Source of the DNA: Ligilactobacillus aviarius subsp. aviarius DSM 20655
GTDB taxonomy: Bacteria; Bacillota; Bacilli; Lactobacillales; Lactobacillaceae
NCBI RefSeq assembly: GCF_001436315.1
Contig: NZ_AYZA01000015.1
Location: forward strand, 1-60,154
DNA length: 60,154 nucleotides
Direction of reading: 5' to 3'
Shown: piece by piece, positions 37,369-46,740 of the stretch
How positions within the stretch are numbered: position 1 is the first letter of the stretch
Layout: each line of letters begins with the position of its first letter
Program-made: the position numbers and the translations under genes
The notes under the pieces: model-generated
What the model was told of the DNA's origin: nothing
The model's input: only the letters and a program-made list of their open reading frames with translations
Databases searched by the model: none

Positions 37369-39672
37369 CTAATTGCGGGCGTTCAGCTTATACGTTGCTG
37401 GATCGACATTCGCAAACAACCGTGATAATTTGCCTTCCGCAAAAATATCTAACCGGTGCATTGCCCGTGAACAGATCGTATAAACCAATTGCCGTTCATC
37501 TTCATCGTGGTAATTAGCATCATTAGCATTCCACATGATAATGGCATCAAATTCCAGTCCCTTTGCCAAGTAAGCCGGAATTACCAAGGTTCCTTCAACT
37601 AACCGTTGATTTTCTGTTTTGATCAGCGTTGCCTGTTCTCCCCGGGCTTTAAGCTGATCTGTTAATTCAGTACACTCTGCCAGTGATTTTCCAATAATTG
37701 CGGTTGTCATGTGATTTGCCGCATTGCGGTGCAACTGGTTGACCACATCATTGACCATCTTCGCATTTTCCGTATCGACGGTGATCGTTGGCAAATCACC
37801 ATTCCGGTTAAAGGCCGTTACCTTTTCGCCGTTAACTAAAACGCCCTTCGTAAAGTCGGTGATCTGCTTGGTTGACCGGTATGACTGGGTCAGCTGAACA
37901 ACTTTCGTTTTTTCAGGATCAAACATCGTTGAAAGTTCATTCAACAAGCTATGACTGTTTTCCTTGGTGAAAATTGCCTGGTTAAGGTCACCTAGCATTG
38001 TAAAGTGTGCCCGCGGAAAATCAGTCTTTAAATAAGCGAGTTGGTAAGCAGTGTAATCTTGAATTTCATCAATAAAGACGTGTTTAATATCATTATTGCC
38101 GCGCTTCCCGGTAATCAAATCATACAGGTAAAGGTAAGCCGTTGTGTTGGTCATTGATAATTGCCGCTTGATCAATTCCTGCTTGACCTTTTCCGTATGA
38201 GCCTGCCATTCATCCGCCGTGATTTGATATTTGTCCAATTTCACTAATTGCGGAACTGCCCTTAAGAAGTCGTAATACTGGCGGTTAATATTAATGAAGC
38301 GATTATGAATGATCGTTTGGCGAATCTTTTGGAAATGCTCCATAACATAGTTTTTAGCCAAATAAAACATTTCATCTTCGCCGCTTTCAAAGCTGTCGCG
38401 GTTTTTATTGCCATATAATTTGTTCAATTCTTCTTGACTAAGATCTTGAACCGCTTTTTGGACCTTGTCCGTTTTCGCCGTCTTATTTAAGCGCCGGTGA
38501 AGCAATTTCAACAGTTCTTCCTTGGTTGCACTTAACCGGTTGCGCAAATGATAGTTTTCATTAAAGCCATAGTAAATTTCGCGAATCTTTTCCTTACTGA
38601 AGACGACCTTGCCCTGATACTTGATATCCTTAAAGTCCATTCCGTCCTTTTCAAGGAAAGCAGCGTATTTCGTGGTGGCATTAAAGAATGCCAAACTATC
38701 CTTAAGCGTCTTGATTCGCTTGTTTGCGCCCTGGTTATTTTCTTCAAACCGTTCCTGCAACGTTTCAACGTGCAACCGCGGAACCCGGCGTTGCGTATAT
38801 TGATAGAAAGTCATCTGAACCATATTCTGTTCGCCCAATTCAGGCAAAACCCGGTCAATATAATCATTGAATAACTGGTTCGGCGAGAACAAAATAATTT
38901 GGCTTGAATTCAAATTTCCACGGTACCGGTAAAGCAGATAAGCGACCCGTTGCAGCACAGCGGAGGTCTTCCCAGAACCCGCAGCCCCCTGAACGAACAA
39001 CAGATCAGATTGCGTATCCCGAATGATTTTGTTTTGTTCTTTTTGAATCGTTGTAACGATACTCTTCATCTTGATATCAGACGATTCATCCAACACTTCA
39101 AGCAGCATTTGGTCACCAACGGTTTCGTCGGTATCAAACATTGAAATGATTTTTCCGTCTTCAACCATGAACTGCCGTTTCAATTTCAAATCGACCGTTT
39201 GCGGACCATCCGGAGTATCATAGGTTACTTTTCCCAAGCCGCCGTCATAGTAGACGCTTGAAATTGGGGCCCGCCAATCATATACGAGAAAATGATCCGG
39301 AGTGTCGGAAAAACTAGCAAGCCCGATATAAATTGATTCCGGCTTGCTTTCGCCGGCTTCTTGAAAATCGATGCGGGCAAAGTATGGTTTCTTTTCAAGC
39401 TTTTCCAAGACTGCAAGTTCACGAGTCGCGCTTTTCCAGTTATTTTCCCGTTCTTGAAGAAGCTGTTGCTGTTGCCGCACCGACAGCGCCGTATCCATCA
39501 TGCCCGAGTAAGTCGAGGTTTTGATCCGGACATTATTCTTAAAGTCTGCCTGAATTGCCCGCTCATCCGCTTCGGCATTTTGAATGTTCTGCTTGTCCTT
39601 CTTCTCAGCCTTTTGGATTTGGTCAACCACGTAATCCATTCGTTCCTGCTCTTGGCGTTTTTCCTGATCCAT
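37369..39672 (-). CDS. HelD-like UvrD-family ATPase (RNA polymerase recycling factor)
   Basis: 767 residues. A long N-terminal coiled coil (about 1-90) is typical of HelD and inserts into RNA polymerase. Motif I is GAAGSGKTSAVLQR, motif II HVFIDEIQDYT, then LGDLNQAIF and VVQLTQSYRST. The C-terminal block LAKGLEFDAIIMWNAND is motif V-like. By family it frees stalled RNA polymerase from DNA using ATP. ATG 39672 is preferred with AAAGGA 8 nt upstream. The gap 39673-39966 shows only a TATAAT-like -10 for this gene and a candidate promoter for the next. Confidence 0.88.
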   Translation of the reverse strand: MDQEKRQEQERMDYVVDQIQKAEKKDKQNIQNAEADERAIQADFKNNVRIKTSTYSGMMDTALSVRQQQQLLQERENNWKSATRELAVLEKLEKKPYFARIDFQEAGESKPESIYIGLASFSDTPDHFLVYDWRAPISSVYYDGGLGKVTYDTPDGPQTVDLKLKRQFMVEDGKIISMFDTDETVGDQMLLEVLDESSDIKMKSIVTTIQKEQNKIIRDTQSDLLFVQGAAGSGKTSAVLQRVAYLLYRYRGNLNSSQIILFSPNQLFNDYIDRVLPELGEQNMVQMTFYQYTQRRVPRLHVETLQERFEENNQGANKRIKTLKDSLAFFNATTKYAAFLEKDGMDFKDIKYQGKVVFSKEKIREIYYGFNENYHLRNRLSATKEELLKLLHRRLNKTAKTDKVQKAVQDLSQEELNKLYGNKNRDSFESGEDEMFYLAKNYVMEHFQKIRQTIIHNRFININRQYYDFLRAVPQLVKLDKYQITADEWQAHTEKVKQELIKRQLSMTNTTAYLYLYDLITGKRGNNDIKHVFIDEIQDYTAYQLAYLKTDFPRAHFTMLGDLNQAIFTKENSHSLLNELSTMFDPEKTKVVQLTQSYRSTKQITDFTKGVLVNGEKVTAFNRNGDLPTITVDTENAKMVNDVVNQLHRNAANHMTTAIIGKSLAECTELTDQLKARGEQATLIKTENQRLVEGTLVIPAYLAKGLEFDAIIMWNANDANYHDEDERQLVYTICSRAMHRLDIFAEGKLSRLFANVDPATYKLNARN

Positions 39673-39887
39673 CTTCATTTTCCTTTCCGTTTTAAAATAC
39701 AAGTTACAATATTATATCACAAAGGGAAGTTCAAAACGCGGAAAACGAACGGAAGATCCAAAGAAAGCCAAATTGAGGTTAATAATTCGCCTCTTTGGGG
39801 AAAATTAATTCCTTTTTCAGTTTAAACTTTCATAATTTAATCATATTTTTTGATTAGGATATTAAAGAACTAAACGTTTCATTTTAC

Positions 39888-39915
39888 TTGCGTCATTTAT
39901 TGGGCGCGGTAAAAT
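39888..39915 (+). promoter_or_regulatory. Candidate promoter of the DedA gene
   Basis: TTGCGT, 16 nt, TAAAAT, about 50 nt before ATG 39967. The match to consensus is moderate. Confidence 0.4.
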
Positions 39916-39966
39916 ACTTATTAATTGTTAACGGTCGCAGATGGTTTATTTGAAGTAGGTGAAGGA

Positions 39967-40617
39967 ATGCTCGCGCAAATTATTTATGCAATTTTCCATT
40001 TTCGGGAATACCTTTTTCCATTGTTGCAAACCCTTGGAAACTGGTCGTACGTTTTGATCTTCGCAATCATCTTTATGGAAACCGGCCTGGTCGTTTTCCC
40101 ATTCTTACCTGGTGAATCATTGATTTTCTTCACCAGTACGATTGCGGCGGTCAAGGGTTCAGTTTTAGACATTAAAGTTTTAGTGGTCGTCTTTTTCTTG
40201 GCGGCCCTGATTGGCGATACCGTCAACTTTGAAATTGGCCGGCACCTGAAACAATTACCGTTTTTTGAAAAGCACCTCACCGAAGCCAAATTACAGACTG
40301 GCATTCGCTTCTATAAGCGCCATGGCGGCAAAACCGTCATTTTTGGCCGGTTCATCCCTTTTATTCGGACATTTGTGCCGTTAATTTCCGGAACGATCGG
40401 CATGCATCCGCATCAATTCGCCTTCTTCAACGTGATTGGCGTGTTATTATGGGTCATCGTCGGTTCCGCAGTCGGCTATTTCTTCGGCCAGGTTCCATTT
40501 GTTCAAGAACATTTTTCACAAATTTTTATCGCCATTGCCTTATGCGCCCTTGTGCCTGCAATGTTAATGGCCATTATTAATTTCTTAAAACGGCGTAAAG
40601 AAAATCAAATGAGATAG
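39967..40617 (+). CDS. DedA/SNARE-associated family membrane protein
   Basis: 216 residues, about five helices. FPFLPGESLIFFTSTIAA and GRFIPFIRTFVPLISGTIGM are the two conserved re-entrant-loop motifs with the family Arg and Pro residues. DedA proteins are implicated in lipid-carrier (undecaprenyl phosphate) flipping and membrane homeostasis. ATG 39967 is preceded by AGGTGAAGGA. In this window the carrier link would suit the EPS locus, but the gene stands alone with its own terminator. Confidence 0.9.
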   Translation: MLAQIIYAIFHFREYLFPLLQTLGNWSYVLIFAIIFMETGLVVFPFLPGESLIFFTSTIAAVKGSVLDIKVLVVVFFLAALIGDTVNFEIGRHLKQLPFFEKHLTEAKLQTGIRFYKRHGGKTVIFGRFIPFIRTFVPLISGTIGMHPHQFAFFNVIGVLLWVIVGSAVGYFFGQVPFVQEHFSQIFIAIALCALVPAMLMAIINFLKRRKENQMR

Positions 40618-40620
40618 TAA

Positions 40621-40646
40621 ATCACTGCAGGTTGCAGTGATTTTTT
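40621..40646 (+). terminator. Intrinsic terminator of the DedA gene
   Basis: ATCACTGCA-GGT-TGCAGTGAT followed by five or more T. Confidence 0.92.
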
Positions 40647-40695
40647 ATATAATAATGTAAGTTATATCTAAATTCAGAGAGGGTTTTTATTTTAT

Positions 40696-42561
40696 ATGAC
40701 ACTTTCACTAGTCGTCGTCACGCTGGCGATCTTTGCAACGCCAATGTTGCTGTCGCGTTTTAAAATTTCAGTTTTACCGACTTCGGTTGCCGAGGTCATC
40801 GTCGGGATCATTCTTGGCCAAAGCTGCTTGCACCTTGTCAAGATGAATACCGTGCTTGATTACCTTTCAACGTTAGGCGTTATTTTCTTAATGTTCCTTA
40901 GTGGAATGGAAATCGATTTTTCTCTTTTTAAGAAAAATAGTAAAAATCAAATGACGCCGTTGGAATTAAAACAGGCAAATGCGCAACCGAAAGCCTCACC
41001 GCTGAAAACAGCCGTTGTTGCATACATTTTGAGCTGTGTGACCGCCGTTGTTTTGGCAGTTCTTTTCAAAGTTTCAGGATTATTCTCCAACTTTATGCTC
41101 GCAACGATTTTATTTGCGACCGTTTCCCTGGGCGTTGTGATTTCCCTGCTCAAGGAAAATGAACTGCTCAGTAAACCATTTGGCCAAACATTACTGCTCT
41201 TTGCGGTTTTAGGCGAAGTTGTTCCGTTATTGACATTGACGGTTTACTCATCGATCTATTCGGGCAAAGGTGAAACCTTGTGGCTGATCTCACTGATTTT
41301 TATTGCGGCCGCGTTATTCTTACGGCACTTCCACAAGTTTTTCTCCTTTTATGATCAAATCAATAAAGCCACCACGCAGCTTGACATGCGGCTTGCATTT
41401 TTCATCATCATTACCTTGGTAGTGATCGCTGAAAGTGTCGGCGCTGAAAACATTTTAGGAGCTTTCGTTGCCGGGATCGTTGTGAAATTATTACAACCGG
41501 AAAAGGAAACGCAACGAAAATTGGATTCAATCGGTTATGGGATTTTTATTCCGTACTTCTTCATCTTAACCGGGGTCAAGTTAAATATTCCAGCCCTCTT
41601 AGCATCACCGAAGACGTTGATTTTAATCCCGTTGTTCTTTATTGCATTTACGGTTGCCAAACTGCCGGCCTACTTCGGCTTTAAGACCCGGTTCACCAAG
41701 CAAAATTCCCGGGCGGCATCAATGCTCGCAACCACAACGATCACCTTGGTTTTAGCAACCTTGACCGTTGCGCAACAGTTGCATGCGATTACTTCGCAAC
41801 AATCTGGAGCCTTTATTTTAGCGGGAATCTTAACATGTATCTTTGGTCCGATGATGTTCAACAAGATGTACAAACCGGAACCGGAAGACGAAAAATCAAC
41901 TCAGGTTCGAATCATCGGCGCCAACTTCATTACGATCCCGGCTGCTCAGCAACTCAGCAATGACGGCTATGACGTGAATGTCTACACCGATAATCAGACA
42001 GATTACAAGACATATCGCAATTCACGCGTTAAAGTTAACCTTGTAAAGACCCTTGATGCCGATGAATTGATCAAGCAGGAGATCTTCGATACCGATATTC
42101 TCGTGCTTGCCTATAATTCTGAGATCAACTATCATTTGGCATTGAGTGCTAAAAAGTACGGTGTTCGGGAAGTGCTGACTTACATTGAAACCCGTGATCC
42201 GAACAACACGATGGAAAAGGAACTTGAAGAAGCGGGCATTGATATCGTCAACAACTTCAGCATGGACGTTAACGTTCTTCGGACGGCAATTGAATCGCCA
42301 TCAATGCTTCAAGTCCTTTCACACGGCGGCAATGCGCGGATCTATGAAGTGACGGTTACAAATGCCCGGTATGCAGGGCTTGAAATTCAAGAATTGCCGT
42401 TTATCAAAGACATTACGATCAGTCGGATCTTCCGCAATCGACGGTCAATCCCGCCTCACGGAAGTACCCGCATTCAATTAAACGACCACCTGATTTTTTC
42501 TGGCGAACGCGACGTTGTTCAAAAGATTCGCAAATCACTTGGACGCTTAAACGAAGAATAA
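40696..42561 (+). CDS. CPA2/Kef-type cation:proton antiporter with RCK domains
   Basis: 621 residues. About twelve helices (1-385) include VAEVIVGIILGQSCL and GAENILGAFVAGIVV, typical of CPA2 antiporters. A TrkA-N-like nucleotide-binding domain starts at about 395 (VRIIGANFITIPAAQQL; the usual GxGxxG is altered to GANFIT). A TrkA-C domain (about 540-620) ends the protein. It likely exchanges K+ or Na+ for H+ under cytoplasmic ligand control. GAGAGGG precedes the ATG at about 10 nt. Confidence 0.88.
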   Translation: MTLSLVVVTLAIFATPMLLSRFKISVLPTSVAEVIVGIILGQSCLHLVKMNTVLDYLSTLGVIFLMFLSGMEIDFSLFKKNSKNQMTPLELKQANAQPKASPLKTAVVAYILSCVTAVVLAVLFKVSGLFSNFMLATILFATVSLGVVISLLKENELLSKPFGQTLLLFAVLGEVVPLLTLTVYSSIYSGKGETLWLISLIFIAAALFLRHFHKFFSFYDQINKATTQLDMRLAFFIIITLVVIAESVGAENILGAFVAGIVVKLLQPEKETQRKLDSIGYGIFIPYFFILTGVKLNIPALLASPKTLILIPLFFIAFTVAKLPAYFGFKTRFTKQNSRAASMLATTTITLVLATLTVAQQLHAITSQQSGAFILAGILTCIFGPMMFNKMYKPEPEDEKSTQVRIIGANFITIPAAQQLSNDGYDVNVYTDNQTDYKTYRNSRVKVNLVKTLDADELIKQEIFDTDILVLAYNSEINYHLALSAKKYGVREVLTYIETRDPNNTMEKELEEAGIDIVNNFSMDVNVLRTAIESPSMLQVLSHGGNARIYEVTVTNARYAGLEIQELPFIKDITISRIFRNRRSIPPHGSTRIQLNDHLIFSGERDVVQKIRKSLGRLNEE

Positions 42562-42591
42562 ATTTAATATAGATTGGGATCTTAATATAAA

Positions 42592-43860
42592 ATGAAATCT
42601 GTTATAATTGGCGGAATTGAAAACGAACAAATTAATTTTGATTACACGATGACTGAACTGGCAAACCTTGCCGCCGCTGACAACATGGAAGTTGTCGGTG
42701 AAGTGCGGCAAAACATCGAAAAGCCGGTTTCAGCTACCTATTTTGGAAAGGGAAAGGTTGACGAAATTGCGCGGCAAGCGGAAATGCTTGATGCCGAAGC
42801 CTTGATCGTCAACGACGAACTGCTTCCTACTCAAATTCGGAATTTGGAAGAAGAAACCGGGTTGGATATCATTGACCGGACAGCCCTGATTCTTGATATC
42901 TTCGCTTCGCGGGCTCATACCCGGGTCGCAAAATTACAAGTTAAAATTGCCCAGTTGCAATATCAACTGCCGCGAATCCGGACAGCAAGCATCAATAAAA
43001 TGGACCAGCAGACTGCCGGCGGAAATACCGGTGGTGGCTTTACTAACCGTGGGACCGGGGAAACTCAGATCGAATTAAACCGGCGGGTAATTCAAAAACA
43101 AATTTCTAGTTTACGCAAAGAACTGAAAGAGGTTCAACGCGATAACGAAACCCAACGGAAAAAACGGAAAAAGTCAGATATTAAGTCCGTTGCCCTTGTT
43201 GGCTATACCAACGCGGGGAAATCAACAACCATGAATAACGTGCTTGATTTACTTGAGATCAACGACAGCAAACGCGTTTTTGAAAAGGATATGCTGTTCG
43301 CAACCCTTGATACGTACGTTCGCAAGATCGTTTTACCTGACAAAAAGTCATTTATTTTAAGCGATACGGTCGGATTCGTTTCAAAACTGCCGCACCAATT
43401 GGTTGAAGCCTTCAAATCAACCTTGCAGGAAGCCGCTGAAGCCGATCTGTTGATCCAGGTCATTGATATTTCAGATCCGAACTACCGCCAAATGATCAAA
43501 ACAACGGAAAAGACGCTTGCTGAAATCGGGGTCGATGGCATCCCAATGATCTATGCCTTTAATAAGGCTGATAAGGCTGGCATCCCGTATCCGTCCGTCG
43601 AAGGCAACCAGTTCACGTACTGTGCCCGTGATCAAAAATCAATTGAAATGCTGCTCAGCATTCTTAAAAAGGAACTCTTTAAGGATTATGAAACTGAAAC
43701 TTTCTTGATCCCGTTCCAAGACGGGCGTTACCTTGACCTCTTAAACAAGAAAGCTAATATCAAGAAAACTGATTACCAAGCAGATGGCACTTTAATTACG
43801 GCTGAAGTTGCTCCCAAGCTGAAACAGCAGCTGGCAAAGTATATTGTTGAAGAAGATTAA
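42592..43860 (+). CDS. hflX: Ribosome-associated GTPase HflX
   Basis: 422 residues, normal length. The HflX N-terminal domain ends in the Gly-rich GGGFTNRGTGETQIELNRR. The G domain has G1 VGYTNAGKSTTMN, G3 DTVGFV, and G4 NKAD, with a coiled linker between. HflX rescues or splits stalled ribosomes under heat or stress using GTP. It lies 30 nt after the antiporter gene without a clear terminator, so they may be co-transcribed. Confidence 0.96.
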   Translation: MKSVIIGGIENEQINFDYTMTELANLAAADNMEVVGEVRQNIEKPVSATYFGKGKVDEIARQAEMLDAEALIVNDELLPTQIRNLEEETGLDIIDRTALILDIFASRAHTRVAKLQVKIAQLQYQLPRIRTASINKMDQQTAGGNTGGGFTNRGTGETQIELNRRVIQKQISSLRKELKEVQRDNETQRKKRKKSDIKSVALVGYTNAGKSTTMNNVLDLLEINDSKRVFEKDMLFATLDTYVRKIVLPDKKSFILSDTVGFVSKLPHQLVEAFKSTLQEAAEADLLIQVIDISDPNYRQMIKTTEKTLAEIGVDGIPMIYAFNKADKAGIPYPSVEGNQFTYCARDQKSIEMLLSILKKELFKDYETETFLIPFQDGRYLDLLNKKANIKKTDYQADGTLITAEVAPKLKQQLAKYIVEED

Positions 43861-43893
43861 AAAAAGAATGTGACTAGGTCACATTCTTTTTTT
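43861..43893. terminator. Bidirectional terminator between hflX and the converging membrane gene
   Basis: GAATGTGAC-TAG-GTCACATTC, with A and T runs on either side. It overlaps the last base of the minus-strand stop. Confidence 0.9.
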
Positions 43894-44881
43894 AATGCTT
43901 ATATTTTTGACTTCGCCAATGCTTTTGCGGTGCCGGGGTCGATTGCCGCGGGCCGAATTCATCAAACGTTTCATGCTGACTGCGTGTCAGATGTTCTGGC
44001 GTTGATGATATCTCTGAACTGCTTGTAACCGTTGACCGACGTTGGTTCGTTGATGGCTCTTCAGCGGCTCGTTCACGGTACGCCACTTGAACCTGCACCC
44101 CATACGGCGTATCCTTTTCGATCAATCCTGTTCGGCCATTGATTTTTTCAGGTCCGCCAGTGATCACGGCCGTCGCCAGGTACAACTGATACCGTTTTAC
44201 GGCTTCACGAGCAGTTAACAAGCCGACTTCTTTGACCGTCGCAACTTCTTTCCGGTCGATTTGGTTTAATCCCCCGTAAACGATCAATGAATTGCCCTTC
44301 CGCGCCAGTTCAAAGTATGGTAATGCGACAGGGGCACTTAATGCGGGAACCGGCTTGCCGGTTGCTTGAATCTTTTCAGCGATTTCTTCCTCACTCAACC
44401 CTTGATAGTCAGCCTTCATGTAATCCATCCGAATCAATTCAGCTGCAATCTGTTGAATATTGTCGCGTTGTTCCATCGTGTGGACCACCGTTGCTGGAAG
44501 AAAATCTTCATTCTTAAAGATTCCGTTTGTTTGAACGTACCCCGGTGCCATTTCTTTGCGTTCTTCTTCCGCTGCTGTCATCGGATCTTTGCTTTGAATA
44601 TGCAAAACTTTTTCGATCCACGGTGAAATATCATATTTCGATTTTTTCGCCTTGGTGAAGTAATATAAAATATTCAAATACGTAAAGTAAAGAATCACTA
44701 AAAATGCCAGAATGAATAACGTTCCGCGTCCCCAGAAACCATTTTGGAAGAATCGGAAAGCAACGTACAGCAGGTAGAAATTCCCGATTCCGGCTAAAAT
44801 CGTATAAATCCGATTCTTTAAAACCGTGCTCAAATTTACGTAACTTAATGAGCTTCGAATCATATCAAATAGCGTAAACAC
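43892..44881 (-). CDS. Conserved lactobacillar membrane protein (DUF6681-like)
   Basis: 329 residues. Two helices lie at about 24-42 and 50-72 (NRIYTILAGIGNFYLLYVAF; LFILAFLVILYFTYLNILYYF). A soluble cytoplasmic part (about 90-270) and a disordered Ser/Thr/Gln tail follow. I recognise it as a protein common in lactobacilli (DUF6681, from memory) but know no function. GTG 44881 has GGAGG 8 nt upstream. It follows 44896-45411 closely, so the two form one transcript downstream of a Fur-like box. Confidence 0.75.
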   Translation of the reverse strand: MFTLFDMIRSSLSYVNLSTVLKNRIYTILAGIGNFYLLYVAFRFFQNGFWGRGTLFILAFLVILYFTYLNILYYFTKAKKSKYDISPWIEKVLHIQSKDPMTAAEEERKEMAPGYVQTNGIFKNEDFLPATVVHTMEQRDNIQQIAAELIRMDYMKADYQGLSEEEIAEKIQATGKPVPALSAPVALPYFELARKGNSLIVYGGLNQIDRKEVATVKEVGLLTAREAVKRYQLYLATAVITGGPEKINGRTGLIEKDTPYGVQVQVAYRERAAEEPSTNQRRSTVTSSSEISSTPEHLTRSQHETFDEFGPRQSTPAPQKHWRSQKYKH

Positions 44882-44895
44882 TTAACTTTCCTCCC

Positions 44896-45411
44896 TTACT
44901 GTTGAGCCGCGCCGGCATTATTCTGATTTTGTCCCTGGTTTTGAGCATTCCCATCCCCAGTTCCATTCGTTTGATTATTTGTTTGATTTTCATTGTCAGC
45001 ATTGCCGTTTTGTTGAGCCTTTTCATTGTTAGCTTGCTGATTATCATTTGTTTGATTTTGGTTATCATTGGCCGCGTTCGTGTCATTATCATTATCTTGA
45101 TTGTCATTCTTTTCACGTTGAGCCGTCTGACCGCCTTGATCCTTCAGATTATCGTTATTCGCATTTTGCTTTTGCTGATTCTTTTGATTATCTGTTTGAT
45201 CTTGATTTTGATCATCCTGCTGATCATTTTTCGTTTTATCAGTTGGTTGATCCGTCGTTTTCTGTGAAGGGGTCGTCTTTTCAACCACCTCCGTTTTCGG
45301 CTTTCCTTCAACTGTATGAGTAGCCGTATTCACAACCACGTTCGTTGCCCCTAAAGCAAGTACTGCTGAAAAGATTGCAAACGGGGTAATAAAAGGTGCA
45401 GTCCGTTTCAT
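44896..45411 (-). CDS. Small secreted or membrane-anchored Gln/Asn/Asp-rich protein
   Basis: 171 residues. The N-terminus (about 5-28, APFITPFAIFSAVLALG) is a signal or anchor. The rest is low-complexity: Thr/Lys then Gln/Asn/Asp-rich with no fold I recognise, so it should be disordered outside the cell. AGGAGAGAG precedes ATG 45411. The dense plus-strand frames across it are shadows. Its function is unknown; its position under a Fur-type box suggests metal or stress control. Confidence 0.75.
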   Translation of the reverse strand: MKRTAPFITPFAIFSAVLALGATNVVVNTATHTVEGKPKTEVVEKTTPSQKTTDQPTDKTKNDQQDDQNQDQTDNQKNQQKQNANNDNLKDQGGQTAQREKNDNQDNDNDTNAANDNQNQTNDNQQANNEKAQQNGNADNENQTNNQTNGTGDGNAQNQGQNQNNAGAAQQ

Positions 45412-45438
45412 TAAATTCTCTCTCCTTCCGCCTGACCC

Positions 45439-45453
45439 ATAATGGTTATCATT
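45439..45453. promoter_or_regulatory. Fur-family-like box upstream of 44896-45411
   Basis: Minus strand TGATAACCATTATGG resembles the 7-1-7 Fur box TGATAATNATTATCA at most positions. It lies about 30 nt before the start codon and next to a TAGAAT -10, and immediately downstream of the gene for a Fur-family regulator. Confidence 0.5.
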
Positions 45454-45478
45454 CTAAAAGGTAATTTCGATATATCTG

Positions 45479-45916
45479 CTAACGATTTTTGAATTTTTGC
45501 ATGCATTCGTCACAGATCCCATAAATTTCAAAGCGATGGCCCGTAATTCGATATCCTGGTAATTGCCGTGCAAATTGTTCCATTGGGCATTCATCCAGTT
45601 CACGGACTTTGCCGCAGTTCGTACAGATAAAATGGTGATGGTGAAAATGATCAAAATCGCATTGATACTTAACCTGCAACACACCCTGCCGCGTCTGCAT
45701 CTCAACGATCCCTAACCGGTCAAAATCGCGAATATTACGGTAAATCGTGTTATGACTCATTTTAGGGTACAGTTGATGCATAAACTCATCGACCTGCGAC
45801 ACGTTGATGTATTCACTTTGAAACTGATAAAGATACTTTAAAAGTTCTTTCCGTTGCTTCGTCAGTTTATAATTATTCCGCGATAAAATTTGTAACGCAC
45901 TATCGATATCCGCCAT
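45479..45916 (-). CDS. Fur-family metal-dependent transcriptional regulator (Fur/Zur/PerR)
   Basis: 145 residues. The winged helix (about 10-85) contains KLTKQRKELLKYL and MSHNTIYRNIRDFDRLGIVE. The dimerisation domain has the HFHHHHFICTNCGK metal cluster and a second CDEC, so the structural Zn site with two CXXC is complete. Fur, Zur or PerR cannot be told apart by eye. A TGATAA-type box lies just downstream, in front of 44896-45411, a likely target. Confidence 0.9.
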   Translation of the reverse strand: MADIDSALQILSRNNYKLTKQRKELLKYLYQFQSEYINVSQVDEFMHQLYPKMSHNTIYRNIRDFDRLGIVEMQTRQGVLQVKYQCDFDHFHHHHFICTNCGKVRELDECPMEQFARQLPGYRITGHRFEIYGICDECMQKFKNR

Positions 45917-45988
45917 TCAAAATTCCTTTCTGAATTATTGATTGCATATAATTTACCACCGGTCTAAATAAAAAACAATCTTTTTTCG

Positions 45989-46537
45989 CTATCTTTTCTG
46001 AATAAGTTGATCGATCAATTGAGTTGTTTTTTCCCAGCAATCATTCACGATCACCTGCGTATTATTTTGGATCTCAGCTGGAATCTGTAAATCCCGCTGA
46101 CTTTCAAAACTGTTAATTCGTTGTTTAACCGCTTGCGCATCATCGCCACGAGCTAACAGTCGATCTTTCAACGTTTCTTTATCCGAAACTTCAATGTGCC
46201 ATACGTTGACCTGCTTTCCCAGCCGCTTAACATATTCAACCGCGCCGGCAGTGTCCACTACCAAGCTAACGATTGCATTTTTCTGCCAAGCCCGTTCAAG
46301 CCCTTCGCGTGAAGAACCGTATTGCTTTCCATCATAGGTTACCGATTCAAAATAGTGTTTTTGGGCAAAACTAGCTGGAGTTTCAAAATAATAGTCCACC
46401 CCGTCCTTTTCCTCTTTGCGTTTTGCCCGGGTCGTATGCGTTAATACCCGCGGAATTCCATATTGCTTTAACAGGTAATTTTGGATCGTTGTTTTGCCGG
46501 TTCCGGAAGCGCCGCATAAAATAATTAATTTTTTCAT
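45989..46537 (-). CDS. Guanylate-kinase-like P-loop protein
   Basis: 182 residues. The P-loop CGASGTGKTT is at the start; THTTRAKRKEEKDGVDYYF parallels the GMP-binding TTR.PR..E.DG..Y.F block of guanylate kinase. YDGKQYGSSREGLE and VSLVVDTAGA also follow the gmk order. It is shorter than the usual 200-205 residues and is probably a second gmk-like enzyme rather than the essential one. ATG 46537 is close to the tRNA promoter. Confidence 0.82.
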   Translation of the reverse strand: MKKLIILCGASGTGKTTIQNYLLKQYGIPRVLTHTTRAKRKEEKDGVDYYFETPASFAQKHYFESVTYDGKQYGSSREGLERAWQKNAIVSLVVDTAGAVEYVKRLGKQVNVWHIEVSDKETLKDRLLARGDDAQAVKQRINSFESQRDLQIPAEIQNNTQVIVNDCWEKTTQLIDQLIQKR

Positions 46538-46553
46538 TGATAAATTCCTTCTC

Positions 46554-46580
46554 TTGTTGCATCTTTATCGATAATATAAT
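46554..46580 (+). promoter_or_regulatory. Candidate promoter of tRNA-Thr
   Basis: TTGTTG, 15 nt, TATAAT, ending 21 nt before the tRNA. The spacer is short. Confidence 0.5.
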
Positions 46581-46601
46581 ATACTTACAAGGTACTAATT
46601 T

Positions 46602-46674
46602 GCTATCTTAGCTCAGCAGGTAGAGCATCACCATGGTAAGGTGGGGGTCGTCGGTTCAAATCCGATAGATAGCT
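46602..46674 (+). tRNA. tRNA-Thr (GGT anticodon)
   Basis: A complete 73-nt cloverleaf: acceptor GCTATCT/AGATAGC, D arm GCTC...GAGC, anticodon stem TCACC/GGTGG with loop ATGGTAA (anticodon GGT), T arm GTCGG-TTCAAAT-CCGAT, discriminator T. CCA is not encoded. Its 3' end is the attachment site of the downstream element. Confidence 0.95.
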
Positions 46675-46681
46675 TAAATAA
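46664..46681 (+). other. attL core of the integrative element
   Basis: GATAGATAGCTTAAATAA, covering the tRNA-Thr 3' end, is repeated exactly at 58982-58999. Confidence 0.88.
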
Positions 46682-46740
46682 GATTTATTAAGTTGTTGAA
46701 ACTTTGTAAAACGTACATTTTAGTACGTTTAGAAACGTTA

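Noticed and set aside
44902-45323. Hydrophobic plus-strand frames opposite the Gln/Asn-rich gene
   Set aside because: Ile/Leu-rich antisense of Asn/Asp/Gln codons; the minus-strand gene has a clear ribosome site and signal segment.
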